64,000 nucleotides of DNA, taken from Actinokineospora fastidiosa. GTDB taxonomy: Bacteria > Actinomycetota > Actinomycetes > Mycobacteriales > Pseudonocardiaceae. The DNA lies in assembly GCF_014648415.1 (NCBI RefSeq), contig NZ_BMRB01000003.1, positions 1 to 64,000 of the forward strand, read 5' to 3'. The notes below the pieces were generated by a model, which saw only the letters and a list, made by a program, of their open reading frames with translations, was not told the origin of the DNA and did not search any database. This document shows, piece by piece, positions 46,752 to 54,784 of the stretch (the stretch's first letter is position 1; every line of letters starts with the position of its first letter). The position numbers and the translations under genes are program-made.

Positions 46752-47777
46752 TCAGCCGAAGAAGACCTCGGCCTCGGCGTAGCGCTCCAGCGGCACGGTC
46801 TTCAGCTCCGCGGTCGCCTCGGCGAGCTTGACCCGGACGATGTCGGTGCCGCGCAGGGCGACCATGACGCCGAAGTCGCCGTCGGCGACCGCGTCCACCG
46901 CGTGCAGGCCGAAGCGGGTGGCCAGCACCCGGTCGTACGCGGTCGGCGTGCCGCCGCGCTGGGTGTGGCCCAGCACGACCGCGCGCGACTCCTTGCCGGT
47001 GCGCTCGGCGATCTCCTCGGCCAGCCAGGTGCCGATGCCGCCGAGCCGGACGTGGCCGAAGGCGTCCTTCTCGCCGGTCAGCAGCACCTCGTCGCCGCCC
47101 TCGGGCAGCGCGCCCTCGGCCACGACGATGATCGGGGCGTACTCGCGCTCGAAGCGCCGCTCGACCCACTCGACGACCTTGTCGACGCTGAAGGGCCGCT
47201 CGGGCACCAGGATCACGTTCGCGCCGCCCGCCAGGCCCGAGTGCAGCGCGATCCAGCCCGCGTGGCGGCCCATGACCTCGACCACGAGCGCGCGGTGGTG
47301 CGACTCGGCGGTCGTGCGCAGCCGGTCGATCGACTCGGTGGCGATGTGCACCGCGGTGTCGAAGCCGAAGGTGTAGTCGGTGGCGCCGAGGTCGTTGTCG
47401 ATGGTCTTCGGCACGCCGACGACGCCCACACCGTCGTCGGTCAGCTTCTTGGCCACGCCGAGGGTGTCCTCGCCGCCGATGGCGATCAGCGCGTCCACGC
47501 CCTGGTCGGCGAGCACGGCCTTGATCTTGTCGACGCCGCCGTCGACCTTGTAGGGGTTGGTGCGCGACGAGCCGAGGATCGTGCCGCCCCTGGTGAGGAT
47601 GTCCTCGACGTCGTCGAGGCCGATGGGCTTGCTGATCCCCTCCACCGGTCCCCGCCAGCCGTTGCGGAACCCGACGACCTCCCAGCCGTGGGCCTCGATG
47701 CCCTTGCGCACCACAGCCCGGATGACCGCGTTGAGACCGGGACAGTCACCGCCACCGGTGAGCACGCCGACCCGCAT
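46752..47777 (-). CDS. pfkA: 6-phosphofructokinase, predicted pyrophosphate-dependent
   Basis: A 341-residue PFK (MRVGVLTGGGDCPGLNAVIR) with a GGAGGG ribosome site. The active site includes PKTIDNDLGATDYTFGFDTA, MGRHAGWIA and EGALPEGG. Two residues decide the phosphoryl donor in this family: here they are D104 (GGEDT, where ATP enzymes have Gly) and K124 (VPKTIDND). This is the combination of PPi-dependent enzymes such as that of Amycolatopsis methanolica. It would use PPi to phosphorylate fructose-6-phosphate, reversibly. Whether a second, ATP-dependent PFK exists elsewhere cannot be seen. Confidence 0.93.
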   Translation of the reverse strand: MRVGVLTGGGDCPGLNAVIRAVVRKGIEAHGWEVVGFRNGWRGPVEGISKPIGLDDVEDILTRGGTILGSSRTNPYKVDGGVDKIKAVLADQGVDALIAIGGEDTLGVAKKLTDDGVGVVGVPKTIDNDLGATDYTFGFDTAVHIATESIDRLRTTAESHHRALVVEVMGRHAGWIALHSGLAGGANVILVPERPFSVDKVVEWVERRFEREYAPIIVVAEGALPEGGDEVLLTGEKDAFGHVRLGGIGTWLAEEIAERTGKESRAVVLGHTQRGGTPTAYDRVLATRFGLHAVDAVADGDFGVMVALRGTDIVRVKLAEATAELKTVPLERYAEAEVFFG

Positions 47778-47879
47778 GGGGAATCCCTCCGATTGCAATT
47801 CGATTCAGTGACAGCCGTCACCGGCTAGCCTGCCATCGACTGAATCGGTATAGCAACCAGGGGGTCCACGGGGTGGACC

Positions 47880-48377
47880 TCAGCGGGCGGTGCGCCGCCG
47901 CCAGTGCTCGTCGATGACCCGCCACCGCACGAGGTTGTGCCGGGCGTCGGCCAGCGCGTCGTGGGCGTCGGCTGGCGGGGCGGGCAGCGTGGGCTTGCCC
48001 GCGTCCTCCCAGCGCTGGCGCAGTTCCCTGGTGAAGCGCGGCAGTTCCCTCGGCATGGCGGGCATCGCGCCCCACAGCTGGCCGAGGGCGACGTGGTCGT
48101 AGGCGCCGAACCACGCCCACAGCTCGACCCGCCCCTTGCCCGCGGTCAGGAACGCCATCAGGTCACGGCGGATCGCCGCCCGGTCCCGCCACGCCTTGTC
48201 GCTGGGGGGCGGGAGCTTGTCGAGCACGTTGTCGCGCACCCACGGCCCGGCCTTGTCCGGGTCGAACTCCGTGGAGACCGCGTAGAACTCCCTGCCCTGC
48301 TCGTCGACGACACCGATCGACACCAGGTCGATGGTCGTTCCGTCCTCGATGAACTCGCAATCGTAAAAGAAGCGCAC
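47880..48377 (-). CDS. 3'-5' exoribonuclease, RNase AS family (Rv2179c-like)
   Basis: A 165-residue DEDD-fold nuclease: D6 and E8 in MRFFYDCEF, Asp in LWAWFGAYDHVALGQLWG and the H/D pair in DAHDALADARHNLVRW. It is the homologue of Rv2179c, described as an RNase that degrades adenylate-rich RNA 3' ends. The start is GTG and precedes the DCEF motif directly. Position after aroG and before plsC matches mycobacteria, with the amidase-PfkA-DUF2891 block inserted. Confidence 0.92.
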   Translation of the reverse strand: MRFFYDCEFIEDGTTIDLVSIGVVDEQGREFYAVSTEFDPDKAGPWVRDNVLDKLPPPSDKAWRDRAAIRRDLMAFLTAGKGRVELWAWFGAYDHVALGQLWGAMPAMPRELPRFTRELRQRWEDAGKPTLPAPPADAHDALADARHNLVRWRVIDEHWRRRTAR

Positions 48378-48402
48378 TCTATGGTTCTCCTAGGATGGCG
48401 GC

Positions 48403-48947
48403 ATGGACGCCGTGTCTATCTGCGCGACCGACCGGTGTGATCAGCCGGTCACTAACGTCAAAAACAAACTGTGCCGGAAGCACTACCTAGCCCATCTCGA
48501 TCAACAGCGTCCCGCCTGTTCCGTCACGGGCTGCGCCCGACCCGGCCAGCGCAGGTCGGCATCTGCAAACCGCACTTGGTCCAGATGCGCAGATGGGGAT
48601 CGATCGAAGCCGCTCCCGGCCGTGGCGCACCCGGGCGGCCCCGGAAGAACGGCCACGCAGGACGACGTGCGCATTCCCGCGGGTATTGGATGATTCGCCT
48701 GGACGACGGCCGGTGGGTACTCGAGCACCGCCACGTCATGGAGAAGACCCTCGGACGGCCCCTGGTCTCCGACGAGAATGTTCACCACAGGAACGGTGAT
48801 CGAATGGACAACCGGCCCGAGAACCTCGAACTCTGGGTCACCCGACAACCCCGCGGACAACGCGTGGAGGATGCCCTCGCCTGGGCTCATGAGATCATCG
48901 CCCGATACGGATCGGGGTCGTGGAAGGACCGCACGTCGAGACTCTAG
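48403..48947 (+). pseudogene. HNH endonuclease gene with an internal frameshift
   Basis: Two overlapping frames together make one protein. The first (from ATG 48403: MDAVSICATDRCDQPVTNVK, a Cys-rich N-terminus) runs to about 48550. The rest continues in the -1 frame (GICKPHLVQMRRWGSIEAAPG) and ends with a full phage-type HNH core: EHRHVMEKTLGRPLVSDENVHHRNGD and DNRPENLELW. Loss of one base near 48545-48560 explains this; a sequencing error or a -1 frameshift are alternatives. Base composition is lower in GC than its neighbours. It looks like a mobile homing-type nuclease, now probably broken. Confidence 0.78.
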
Positions 48948-48948
48948 G

Positions 48949-49650
48949 TCAGCTCGCTTTCGCGTCGGGGAGGCGGTCCGGGACGGCCTCCTTCGCCTTC
49001 GCGGCGTACATGTCGACGTACTCCTGGCCGGACAGCTCCATCAGCGCGTACATGATCTCGTCGGTGATGGAGCGCTCGATGAAGCGGTCGCCGTCCAAGC
49101 CCTCGTAGCGGGAGAAGTCCAGCGGCTTGCCCACCTTGATCCGGATCGGGTACGGCCGCCACATCTTCGAGCCGATGGGGTTCGCCTTGTCGGTGCCGAA
49201 CATCGCGACCGGGATCACCGGGACGCCCGCCTGCAGGGCGATGCGGGCCACGCCGGTCTTGCCGCGGTAGAGGCGGCCGTCCGGGGAGCGGGTGCCCTCC
49301 GGGTAGATGCCCATCAGCTTGCCCTCGCGCAGCAACCGGACCGCGGTGTCGAGGGCGGCCTGGGCGGCGCTCGCCCCGGAGCGGTCGATGGGGATCTGGC
49401 CGACGCCGGTGAAGAACCACTTCTTGAACCGGCCCTTGATCCCCGGCTCGGTGAAGTACTCGATCTTGGCGGGGAAGGTCACCCTGCGGTCGACCATGAG
49501 CGGGAGGAAGAACGAGTCGGAGACGGCGAGGTGATTGCTGGCCAGCAGCGCACCCCCCGCGGCGGGGATGTTCTCCGCGCCCTCGATCTTCGGGCGGAAG
49601 AACAGCCGCAGCAGCGGGCCGAGCAGGATGTGCTTCATCAGCCAGTACAC
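48949..49650 (-). CDS. plsC: 1-acyl-sn-glycerol-3-phosphate acyltransferase
   Basis: A 233-residue PlsC-family acyltransferase. Catalytic motif NHxxxxD is seen as SNHLAVSD, followed by GVGQIPIDRSG (motif II) and YPEGTRSPDGRLYRGKTG (motif III). It acylates lysophosphatidic acid at the membrane; the N-terminus MYWLMKHILLGPLLRLFF is hydrophobic. It is Rv2182c-like by synteny. The GTG start 49650 or ATG 49638 (MKHILLGPL) are both possible. Its stop lies 2 bases past the broken HNH gene. Confidence 0.93.
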   Translation of the reverse strand: MYWLMKHILLGPLLRLFFRPKIEGAENIPAAGGALLASNHLAVSDSFFLPLMVDRRVTFPAKIEYFTEPGIKGRFKKWFFTGVGQIPIDRSGASAAQAALDTAVRLLREGKLMGIYPEGTRSPDGRLYRGKTGVARIALQAGVPVIPVAMFGTDKANPIGSKMWRPYPIRIKVGKPLDFSRYEGLDGDRFIERSITDEIMYALMELSGQEYVDMYAAKAKEAVPDRLPDAKAS

Positions 49651-49787
49651 GCGGGCCTCCGTCCTCAGCAGCGATCAAGGGTACTGCGTCGGGTAACGCG
49701 GGTCCGCATCGCGGAGATGGTCCGGTCAACCCCAGCATTGTTCGTGCGACCATGACATGTCCGACGACGTGTCGAAGGTGAGGACGG

Positions 49788-50549
49788 GTGCCAGGCATCG
49801 CAGGCGCGGAGCGGTTCGCGCACGACGGGTCCACCGAGATCGGCGTGCTGCTCAGCCACGGGTTCACCGGCTCGCCGTTCAGCCTGCGGCCGTGGGCCGA
49901 CCGGCTGGTGGCCGAGGGCTTCAGCGTGCGGCTGCCGCTGCTGCCCGGGCACGGCACCCGCTGGCAGGACATGAACCGCACCACCTGGCCGCAGTGGTAC
50001 GGCGAGGTCGAGTCGTCGTTCCTCGAGCTGCGCGAGCGGTGCGCGGCGGTGTTCGCCTTCGGCCTGTCGATGGGCGGGACGCTGTGCCTGCGGCTGGCGC
50101 AGACGCACGGGTCCGACGTGGCGGGCCTGGTGCTGGTGAACCCGTCGGTGCTGTCGCTGCGCCGCGATATCCGGCTGGTGTCCGCGCTCGCGCGGCTGGT
50201 GCCGTCGGTGCGCCCGATCAGCGACGACATCGCCAAGCCGGGCGTGACCGAGCACGCATACCCCCGCACCCCATTGCGCGCGCTGGCCAGCCTGACCAAG
50301 CTGTGGGCTACGGTCCGCGCCGACCTGCCCGCGGTGACGCAGCCCTTGCTGCTGCTGCACTCGGCGGTGGACAACGTGGTGGAGCCGGAGAACTCGAAGG
50401 TGGTGTTGGCCGAGGTGAGCAGTACCGACGTCACCGAGGTCGTGCTGGAGAACAGCCGCCACGTCGCCACACTCGACCACGACGCCGACCTGATCTTCGA
50501 CCGCAGCATCGCCTTCGCGCGGCGCCTGGGGGCGGGTGACCGGGTGTGA
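49788..50549 (+). CDS. Carboxylesterase-type alpha/beta hydrolase
   Basis: A 253-residue monoacylglycerol-lipase/Est30-like hydrolase: oxyanion loop LLSHGFTGSPFS, cap LPGHGTRWQDMNRTTWPQWY, nucleophile elbow FGLSMGG, acid in HSAVDNVVEPENS and catalytic His in SRHVATLDHDAD. The start is GTG (MPGIAGAERFAHDG) with AAGGTGAGGA upstream. It is unattached to an operon except the following gene 49 bases on. The natural substrate is probably a short-chain ester or lysolipid. Confidence 0.9.
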   Translation: MPGIAGAERFAHDGSTEIGVLLSHGFTGSPFSLRPWADRLVAEGFSVRLPLLPGHGTRWQDMNRTTWPQWYGEVESSFLELRERCAAVFAFGLSMGGTLCLRLAQTHGSDVAGLVLVNPSVLSLRRDIRLVSALARLVPSVRPISDDIAKPGVTEHAYPRTPLRALASLTKLWATVRADLPAVTQPLLLLHSAVDNVVEPENSKVVLAEVSSTDVTEVVLENSRHVATLDHDADLIFDRSIAFARRLGAGDRV

Positions 50550-50598
50550 GCCTGCCGACGCGCCACGAGCGGCGGCCCGGAGCCTGCGAGGAGGGGCC

Positions 50599-51066
50599 GT
50601 GAGCGGACGACTGGGGGACGGCCGGGGCGACAGCCCCGAGGACATCGACGCGGCGTTCGCCCAGATCGTCGCCGACCTCGAACGCGAGGGCGTCGGCCGC
50701 GCCCTCCCCGACGACCCGCCCGCGCCCGAGCCGGAGCCCGAGCCCGCACCCGCCGTGCCGGTGAGCCCCGGCGAGTCGTGGCGCGGATACCAGGACGAGT
50801 ACGACGCCTTCGACGACAACGTCGACGAGCACTACGAGCCGCCCGAGCCCCCGCCGCTGCCCCGCCTGCGCTGGCCGACCCTGGTGGCGATCGGGATGCT
50901 GGTGGTGGGCGTGGTCCTGCTGCTCCTGCCCGTGATCACCGCCATGGACGGCCGCTTCGCCACCCCCGTCGGCCTGGTCTGCTTGGGCGCTGGAATCGGC
51001 CTGCTCCTCCTCCGCGCCCGCCCCACCTCCCGCCTAGACCCCGGCGACAACGGCGCAGAGGTCTGA
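50599..51066 (+). CDS. Conserved two-helix membrane protein
   Basis: A 155-residue protein starting at GTG behind a strong GGAGGGG site. The N-terminus is acidic (DSPEDIDAAFAQIVADLEREG), then Pro/Glu-rich (PAPEPEPEPAPAVPV). Two adjacent transmembrane segments follow (WPTLVAIGMLVVGVVLLLLP and ATPVGLVCLGAGIGLLLL), with a short basic tail. Actinobacterial homologues share the DIDAAFAQIVADL start; function is unknown. The palindrome array starts 15 bases after its stop. Confidence 0.8.
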   Translation: MSGRLGDGRGDSPEDIDAAFAQIVADLEREGVGRALPDDPPAPEPEPEPAPAVPVSPGESWRGYQDEYDAFDDNVDEHYEPPEPPPLPRLRWPTLVAIGMLVVGVVLLLLPVITAMDGRFATPVGLVCLGAGIGLLLLRARPTSRLDPGDNGAEV

Positions 51067-51080
51067 CCCACGCGTCCGCC

Positions 51081-51417
51081 CAGATGATGCGATCATCTGC
51101 AATCCCCGGCGGCCACCCCCTCAGATGTTCTGACCATCCGAAAGACCGTGCCGTCCAGATGTTCTGAGCATCTCAAATAGCTTGACCACTCAGATGATCA
51201 GACCATTTTGAGCGCAGATGATCTGACCATCCCGAATTTTGGAATGGTCACGTCATCTGCATTTCCGATGATGTCGTCATCTCGGTTTCACCTGGGCGCA
51301 TCATCCCTGCGCGCGCCCTCAGCATTCAGATGGTCGCGCCATCTGATCGAGATGGTCGGATCATCTCGGCGGCTCGGATGATCTCATCATCCGAGTTTGA
51401 GATGATGAGATCATCTG
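51081..51417. repeat. Array of eleven 19-bp imperfect palindromes
   Basis: Units at 51081, 51122, 51156, 51191, 51215, 51241, 51265, 51327, 51349, 51375 and 51399 (each 19 bases) follow the consensus [C/G]RGATGRT-nnn-AYCATCYG. Examples: CAGATGATGCGATCATCTG, CAGATGGTCGCGCCATCTG and CGGATGATCTCATCATCCG (perfect 7-8 bp arms). Start-to-start spacing is mostly 22-26 or 34-41 bases, with one gap of 62. The array fills the whole space between two convergent genes and is clearly less GC-rich than its surroundings. No reading frame covers it. Confidence 0.93.
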
Positions 51418-51419
51418 GG

Positions 51420-52370
51420 TCAGGCGGAGCGGTGGGATTCCGTTGCGAGGGCGGCTGCGCCGACCAGGCCCGCGTCGTCGCCCAGTTGGGCGGGGCGGAT
51501 GCGGGCCAGGGGGCGGTGGCCCGCGCCGGTGAGGGCGCGGGTGTAGTGGGCGCGGGCGTCGTCGAGGAAGAGTTCGGCGGATTCGGAGACGCCGCCGCCG
51601 ATGACGATCACTTCCGGGTCGTACACGTCGGCGGCCAGGGCCAGGCCCTCGCCCAGCCAGTGCGCGAGATCGGCGACGGCGCGCTGGGCGACCGGGTCGC
51701 CTTCGCGGGCGGCGGCCGCCACCTTGCGGCCGGTGAGGGCGCCGGGGTCGGCGGCGACCTCGCGGGCCAGGAGCGGGGCGGCGGAGGGGTCGGCGGCGAG
51801 GAGGTCGAGGGCGGTGGCTGCCAGTGCCGTGCCGCTGCAGTAGCGCTCCCAGCACCCGGACTTGCCGCACCCGCACGCTCTGCCGTCCGGGACCAGGCGC
51901 AGGTGGCCCAGCTCGGGGGCGACGCCGTGCGCGCCGCGGAAGACGGCGCCGTCGAGGAGGAGGGCGCCGCCGATGCCGGTGCCCAGCGCGACCAGCAGGC
52001 CGACCCGGGCGCCGCGCAGGGCGCCGTAGCGGTGTTCGCCGACGGCGGCGGCGTTGGCGTCGTGCTCCAGCACCACCGGCAGGCCCAGGCGGGCGGCCAC
52101 CCGGTCGGCGACGGGCGCGGCGCGCCAGGGCAGGTGCGGGGCGAACAGCACCGTCGCCCGGTCCGCGCCGACGAACCCGGCGACGGCGAGGCCGACCGCG
52201 CTGACGTCGTGGCGTTCCACAAGCGTGCCGACCACTGTGCAGATGACGTCCTCGAGCGCGCGCTCCCCCGGCGGCGTCTGCCCACGCGCGGTGTCGATGA
52301 TCTGCCCGGTGGAGTCGACCACGCCCGCGCGCACGCTGGTGCCGCCGACGTCGACCCCGACCGTCCTCAC
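51420..52370 (-). CDS. ROK-family kinase (glucokinase-like)
   Basis: A 316-residue ROK sugar kinase: phosphate loop VGVDVGGTSVRAGVVD, catalytic Asp in VLEHDANAAAVGEHRYG, GTGIGGALLLDG and the ROK zinc signature (GHLRLVPDGRACGCGKSGCWERYCSG). It phosphorylates glucose or a related hexose using ATP. There is no N-terminal HTH, so it is an enzyme rather than a repressor. The GTG 52370 start overlaps the preceding gene by 4 bases (GTGA). Its stop is 3 bases from the palindrome array. Confidence 0.93.
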   Translation of the reverse strand: MRTVGVDVGGTSVRAGVVDSTGQIIDTARGQTPPGERALEDVICTVVGTLVERHDVSAVGLAVAGFVGADRATVLFAPHLPWRAAPVADRVAARLGLPVVLEHDANAAAVGEHRYGALRGARVGLLVALGTGIGGALLLDGAVFRGAHGVAPELGHLRLVPDGRACGCGKSGCWERYCSGTALAATALDLLAADPSAAPLLAREVAADPGALTGRKVAAAAREGDPVAQRAVADLAHWLGEGLALAADVYDPEVIVIGGGVSESAELFLDDARAHYTRALTGAGHRPLARIRPAQLGDDAGLVGAAALATESHRSA

Positions 52371-52720
52371 GTGCGCCGCACGGGAATGCGCTGAACCCGC
52401 CCCGACTCCGGCGGCGGCTTGGGCGGCGGCGTGAATCCCGGCATGTGCGGCCCCTCCTCCGGCGCCCACCGGTCGGCCAGCACGGCGCGGAACAGGGCGA
52501 CGAGATCGGCCATCCGCTCCAGACTCTGCGCCGCCAACACCGACGGCTCACCCCGCATTAGCGCGATCACCCCGCACAGCGGACACCAGTCACACGCCGC
52601 CGGTTCATGCTCGCTCGCGGCCACCCGATCCAGCCACGGCCCCGCCTGCTCGGCGACGGCGGCGAACAACAGCGACAACTCCTCGGCCAACCTACTGCCG
52701 GGGTCAGACGACACGCGCAC
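52367..52720 (-). CDS. Conserved protein with CxxCxxC motif
   Basis: A 117-residue protein (MRVSSDPGSRLAEELSLLFAAVAEQAG) with a conserved CDWCPLCGVIALMRGE segment that could bind a metal, and a Pro-rich tail (PGFTPPPKPPPESGRVQRIPV). A GGGGAGGAG site precedes the GTG. By position between plsC/RNase AS and the ArsA ATPase it may be the counterpart of Rv2183c (inference). It is co-translated with the ROK kinase. Function is unknown. Confidence 0.75.
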   Translation of the reverse strand: MRVSSDPGSRLAEELSLLFAAVAEQAGPWLDRVAASEHEPAACDWCPLCGVIALMRGEPSVLAAQSLERMADLVALFRAVLADRWAPEEGPHMPGFTPPPKPPPESGRVQRIPVRRT

Positions 52721-53233
52721 TCCTCCCCGACCTCACCGGAACCCGCCCATCCTGCCCCACGCACCCCATCCCCGCGCACCCGCGTCCGTTCACAGGGAGG
52801 CCACCCACCGCAGCCAGAGGCCAACACCTGAACCGACCCGACCATTGCGCCACCGCCGGGGCGGTCCATAACCGAAGTGGATGGTGGCGCGGCGGCGGAT
52901 GGCGCGGGGCAGGTAGCGCCTGGCGGCGCATGGTGGCGCGGCGGGGGTGGATGGCGCGGGCGCGTAGCGCCCTGGGGCGCAGGGTGGCGCGGCGGGTAAT
53001 GGCGGCGGCGGGTGGTGCCGTGGGTGCCGCTTGGGCGGGGCCATGGGCACTGCCGGTTAGGGCGGTGCGCCTTTGATCAGCGCAGGATGGACCGCTGGCT
53101 GTCGGCGGCGGTCAAGGGCGTGCCAGGGACCATCGACCACGGTCGACTGGGTCAGGGACAGGCGTGATCCGTCGGAGGTGAGTAGCAGCGCAGGCTCCCC
53201 CAGCCCTCGGCTTCTGGACACCGTCGGCGGCGG
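52721..53233. other. Long non-coding stretch between the CxxCxxC gene and the ArsA gene
   Basis: 513 bases without a convincing gene. The middle holds a tandem repeat (52881-53015). A minus-strand frame at 52790-53050 encodes only Pro/Arg/Ala low complexity produced by that repeat and lacks a recognisable start site. The promoter of the CxxCxxC-ROK operon should lie at about 52721-52800. Nothing else is seen. Confidence 0.7.
52881..53015. repeat. About 50-bp GC-rich tandem repeat, 2.7 copies
   Basis: Three successive units begin with A(T/G)GGTGGCGCGGCGG: 52881-52929 (49 bases), 52930-52980 (51 bases) and a truncated unit from 52981. Each of the first two contains ATGGCGCGGG and GTAGCGCC(C)TGG. 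Small insertions between copies show an older duplication. The array is intergenic. Confidence 0.8.
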
Positions 53234-54328
53234 TTAGGCGGTCGGTGGGGTGAAGCGTAGGACCAGGCCTGTCGCGCTTGCTGTGGCGTCGGTGACGGTG
53301 TGGTGGCGGAGGATCAGGGGCAGGGCGATGAGTTTGCGCACGCCGTCGACCGTGATGGAGAGGTCGTCGTCGATTCGGGCGAGGGTGAGGGTGGCGTCGT
53401 CGGTTATGGGGAACGCGATGGTCAGGAGGTGGTCTTCGCCATCGGTTGTGATGGACAGGAGGCGGTCGGCGGCGGGGCCGGTGTCCAGGGGGTCCGCCGG
53501 GCCGTAGAGCTCGTCGGCCAGGGAGCGCAGGGCGGGGACGCCGACGGGCTCCGCCGCGCGGTGTTCGACCACGCTGACCGGCAGTGCCGAGTCCAAAGCG
53601 GACAGCACCGCGTCCTGTTCGGACCGGCGGGTGCGCAGCCAGGCCGCCGCCGGGCCGGGCCAGTGGCGCGCCCGGGGCACCAGGCGGTTGACGATCAACG
53701 CGTCCACGCGGATGCCGCGCAGCGCCAGGGCCGTCATGGTGCGGCGGGTCTCGGCGACCACCAGGCGTTCCGGGGTCAGGACCAGGCGGACGCCGGTCGC
53801 GGTCGGGTCGGCGAGGATGGAGCGCAGGCGGGCCAGTTCGGCCGCCAGCTTGCGCAGCTCCCCGAACCGGGCGAGGAAGCCGGACGCGGCCTCCGGCAGG
53901 GCGAGCAGGCGCAGGGTCTCCGCCGTCGGCCCGCAGTCGACCACGACCGCCTTCCACGGGCCCGCCGACGCCAGCCGGACGACCTCGGACAACGCCAGCA
54001 GGTCGTCCACGCCCGGCAGGACCGCCAGCTCCTCCGCGTCGACCGCGTCCAGCCCGAGCCGGGCGAACAGCGACCGCGCCTGGGACCGCAGGCCGGACCA
54101 CTGCCGGTCGGCCAGCGCCCGCGCGTCGACGTGCGCCGCCCACAGCTGCTTGTCCACTTCGGACGGCTCGCCGCCGAGCCTGACCCCGAAGGCGTCGGCG
54201 AGGGAATGCGCGGGGTCGGTGGAGACCACGAGTACCTTGTCGCCGGAGTCGGCGACCCGGACGGCCGTCGCCGCGGCCAGGGTGGTCTTGCCCACCCCGC
54301 CCTTCCCGGTGAACAGCAGGAGGCGCAT
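53234..54328 (-). CDS. ArsA-like/anion-transporting ATPase family protein
   Basis: A 364-residue deviant-Walker P-loop ATPase: LLLFTGKGGVGKTTLAAATAVR (residues 3-24), switch region VSTDPAHSLADAFG and VVVDCGPTAETLRLLALPE. A C-terminal Hsp20-like domain-type region (LLTIAFPITDDATLTLARIDDDLSI) is also present, as in bacterial ArsA relatives and Rv2184c. Arsenite export genes are absent, so a protein-targeting or lipid-linked role is more likely. The ATG overlaps the SRPBCC gene stop by one base (TGATG). Confidence 0.88.
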   Translation of the reverse strand: MRLLLFTGKGGVGKTTLAAATAVRVADSGDKVLVVSTDPAHSLADAFGVRLGGEPSEVDKQLWAAHVDARALADRQWSGLRSQARSLFARLGLDAVDAEELAVLPGVDDLLALSEVVRLASAGPWKAVVVDCGPTAETLRLLALPEAASGFLARFGELRKLAAELARLRSILADPTATGVRLVLTPERLVVAETRRTMTALALRGIRVDALIVNRLVPRARHWPGPAAAWLRTRRSEQDAVLSALDSALPVSVVEHRAAEPVGVPALRSLADELYGPADPLDTGPAADRLLSITTDGEDHLLTIAFPITDDATLTLARIDDDLSITVDGVRKLIALPLILRHHTVTDATASATGLVLRFTPPTA

Positions 54329-54765
54329 CAGTCCTGTTCGGCCCGGCGCTTGAGCTCCTTGAGCGCGATGTCCATGATCATCTTCTCGGCCTTGCGCCGG
54401 AACAGCCCGATCATCGGCACGGCCAGCTGCACCGACAGGGTGTAGGTGACCTCGGTGCGCCCGTCCCGCTCGACGAGCCGGTAGCGGCCGTGCTGGGACC
54501 GCTGCATCTGGCCCTTGACCAGCTCCCAGTCCACCGAGAGCCCGTCTTCGGCCCAGGTGTATGCCAGCGTGTAGACGTCCTTGAACACGCCCGCGTCCAG
54601 GGTGAACGTGACCTGCTCGGCCCGGCCGTCGGCGTCGGTCGACAGCACCTCGGTCGACTTCACCGCGTTCGCCCACTCCGGATACGCCGGGAAGTCCGCG
54701 ATCACCGCCATGATCCGCGCCGCGGGCGCGTCGACGACGATGGACTGGGTGGACTCGTCGGCCAT
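54328..54765 (-). CDS. SRPBCC family protein (TB16.3/Rv2185c-like)
   Basis: A 145-residue START/polyketide-cyclase-like protein: MADESTQSIVVDAPAARIMAVIADFPAYPEWANAVKSTEV at the front, DVYTLAYTWAEDGLSVDWELV in the middle and a C-terminal helix (EKMIMDIALKELKRRAE). The fold offers a hydrophobic cavity for a lipid-like ligand, which is not identified. In mycobacteria the homologue TB16.3 lies in the same place between the ArsA-like gene and fadD15. It is co-translated with the ATPase. Confidence 0.92.
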   Translation of the reverse strand: MADESTQSIVVDAPAARIMAVIADFPAYPEWANAVKSTEVLSTDADGRAEQVTFTLDAGVFKDVYTLAYTWAEDGLSVDWELVKGQMQRSQHGRYRLVERDGRTEVTYTLSVQLAVPMIGLFRRKAEKMIMDIALKELKRRAEQD

Positions 54766-54784
54766 GAGGCCAGAGGCTACCCGG

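Noticed and set aside
48471..48947. An intact 158-residue HNH protein starting at 48471
   Set aside because: The N-terminal part of that frame is Ser/Arg-rich nonsense, whereas the frame from 48403 has a proper Cys-rich start. A frameshifted single gene explains both.
51081..51417. CRISPR array
   Set aside because: Units are short palindromes with variable spacing and partial sequence identity, with no uniform spacers and no cas genes.
52790..53050. An 86-residue minus-strand frame rich in Pro/Arg
   Set aside because: It is produced by the GC-rich tandem repeat, lacks a ribosome site and has no recognisable domain.
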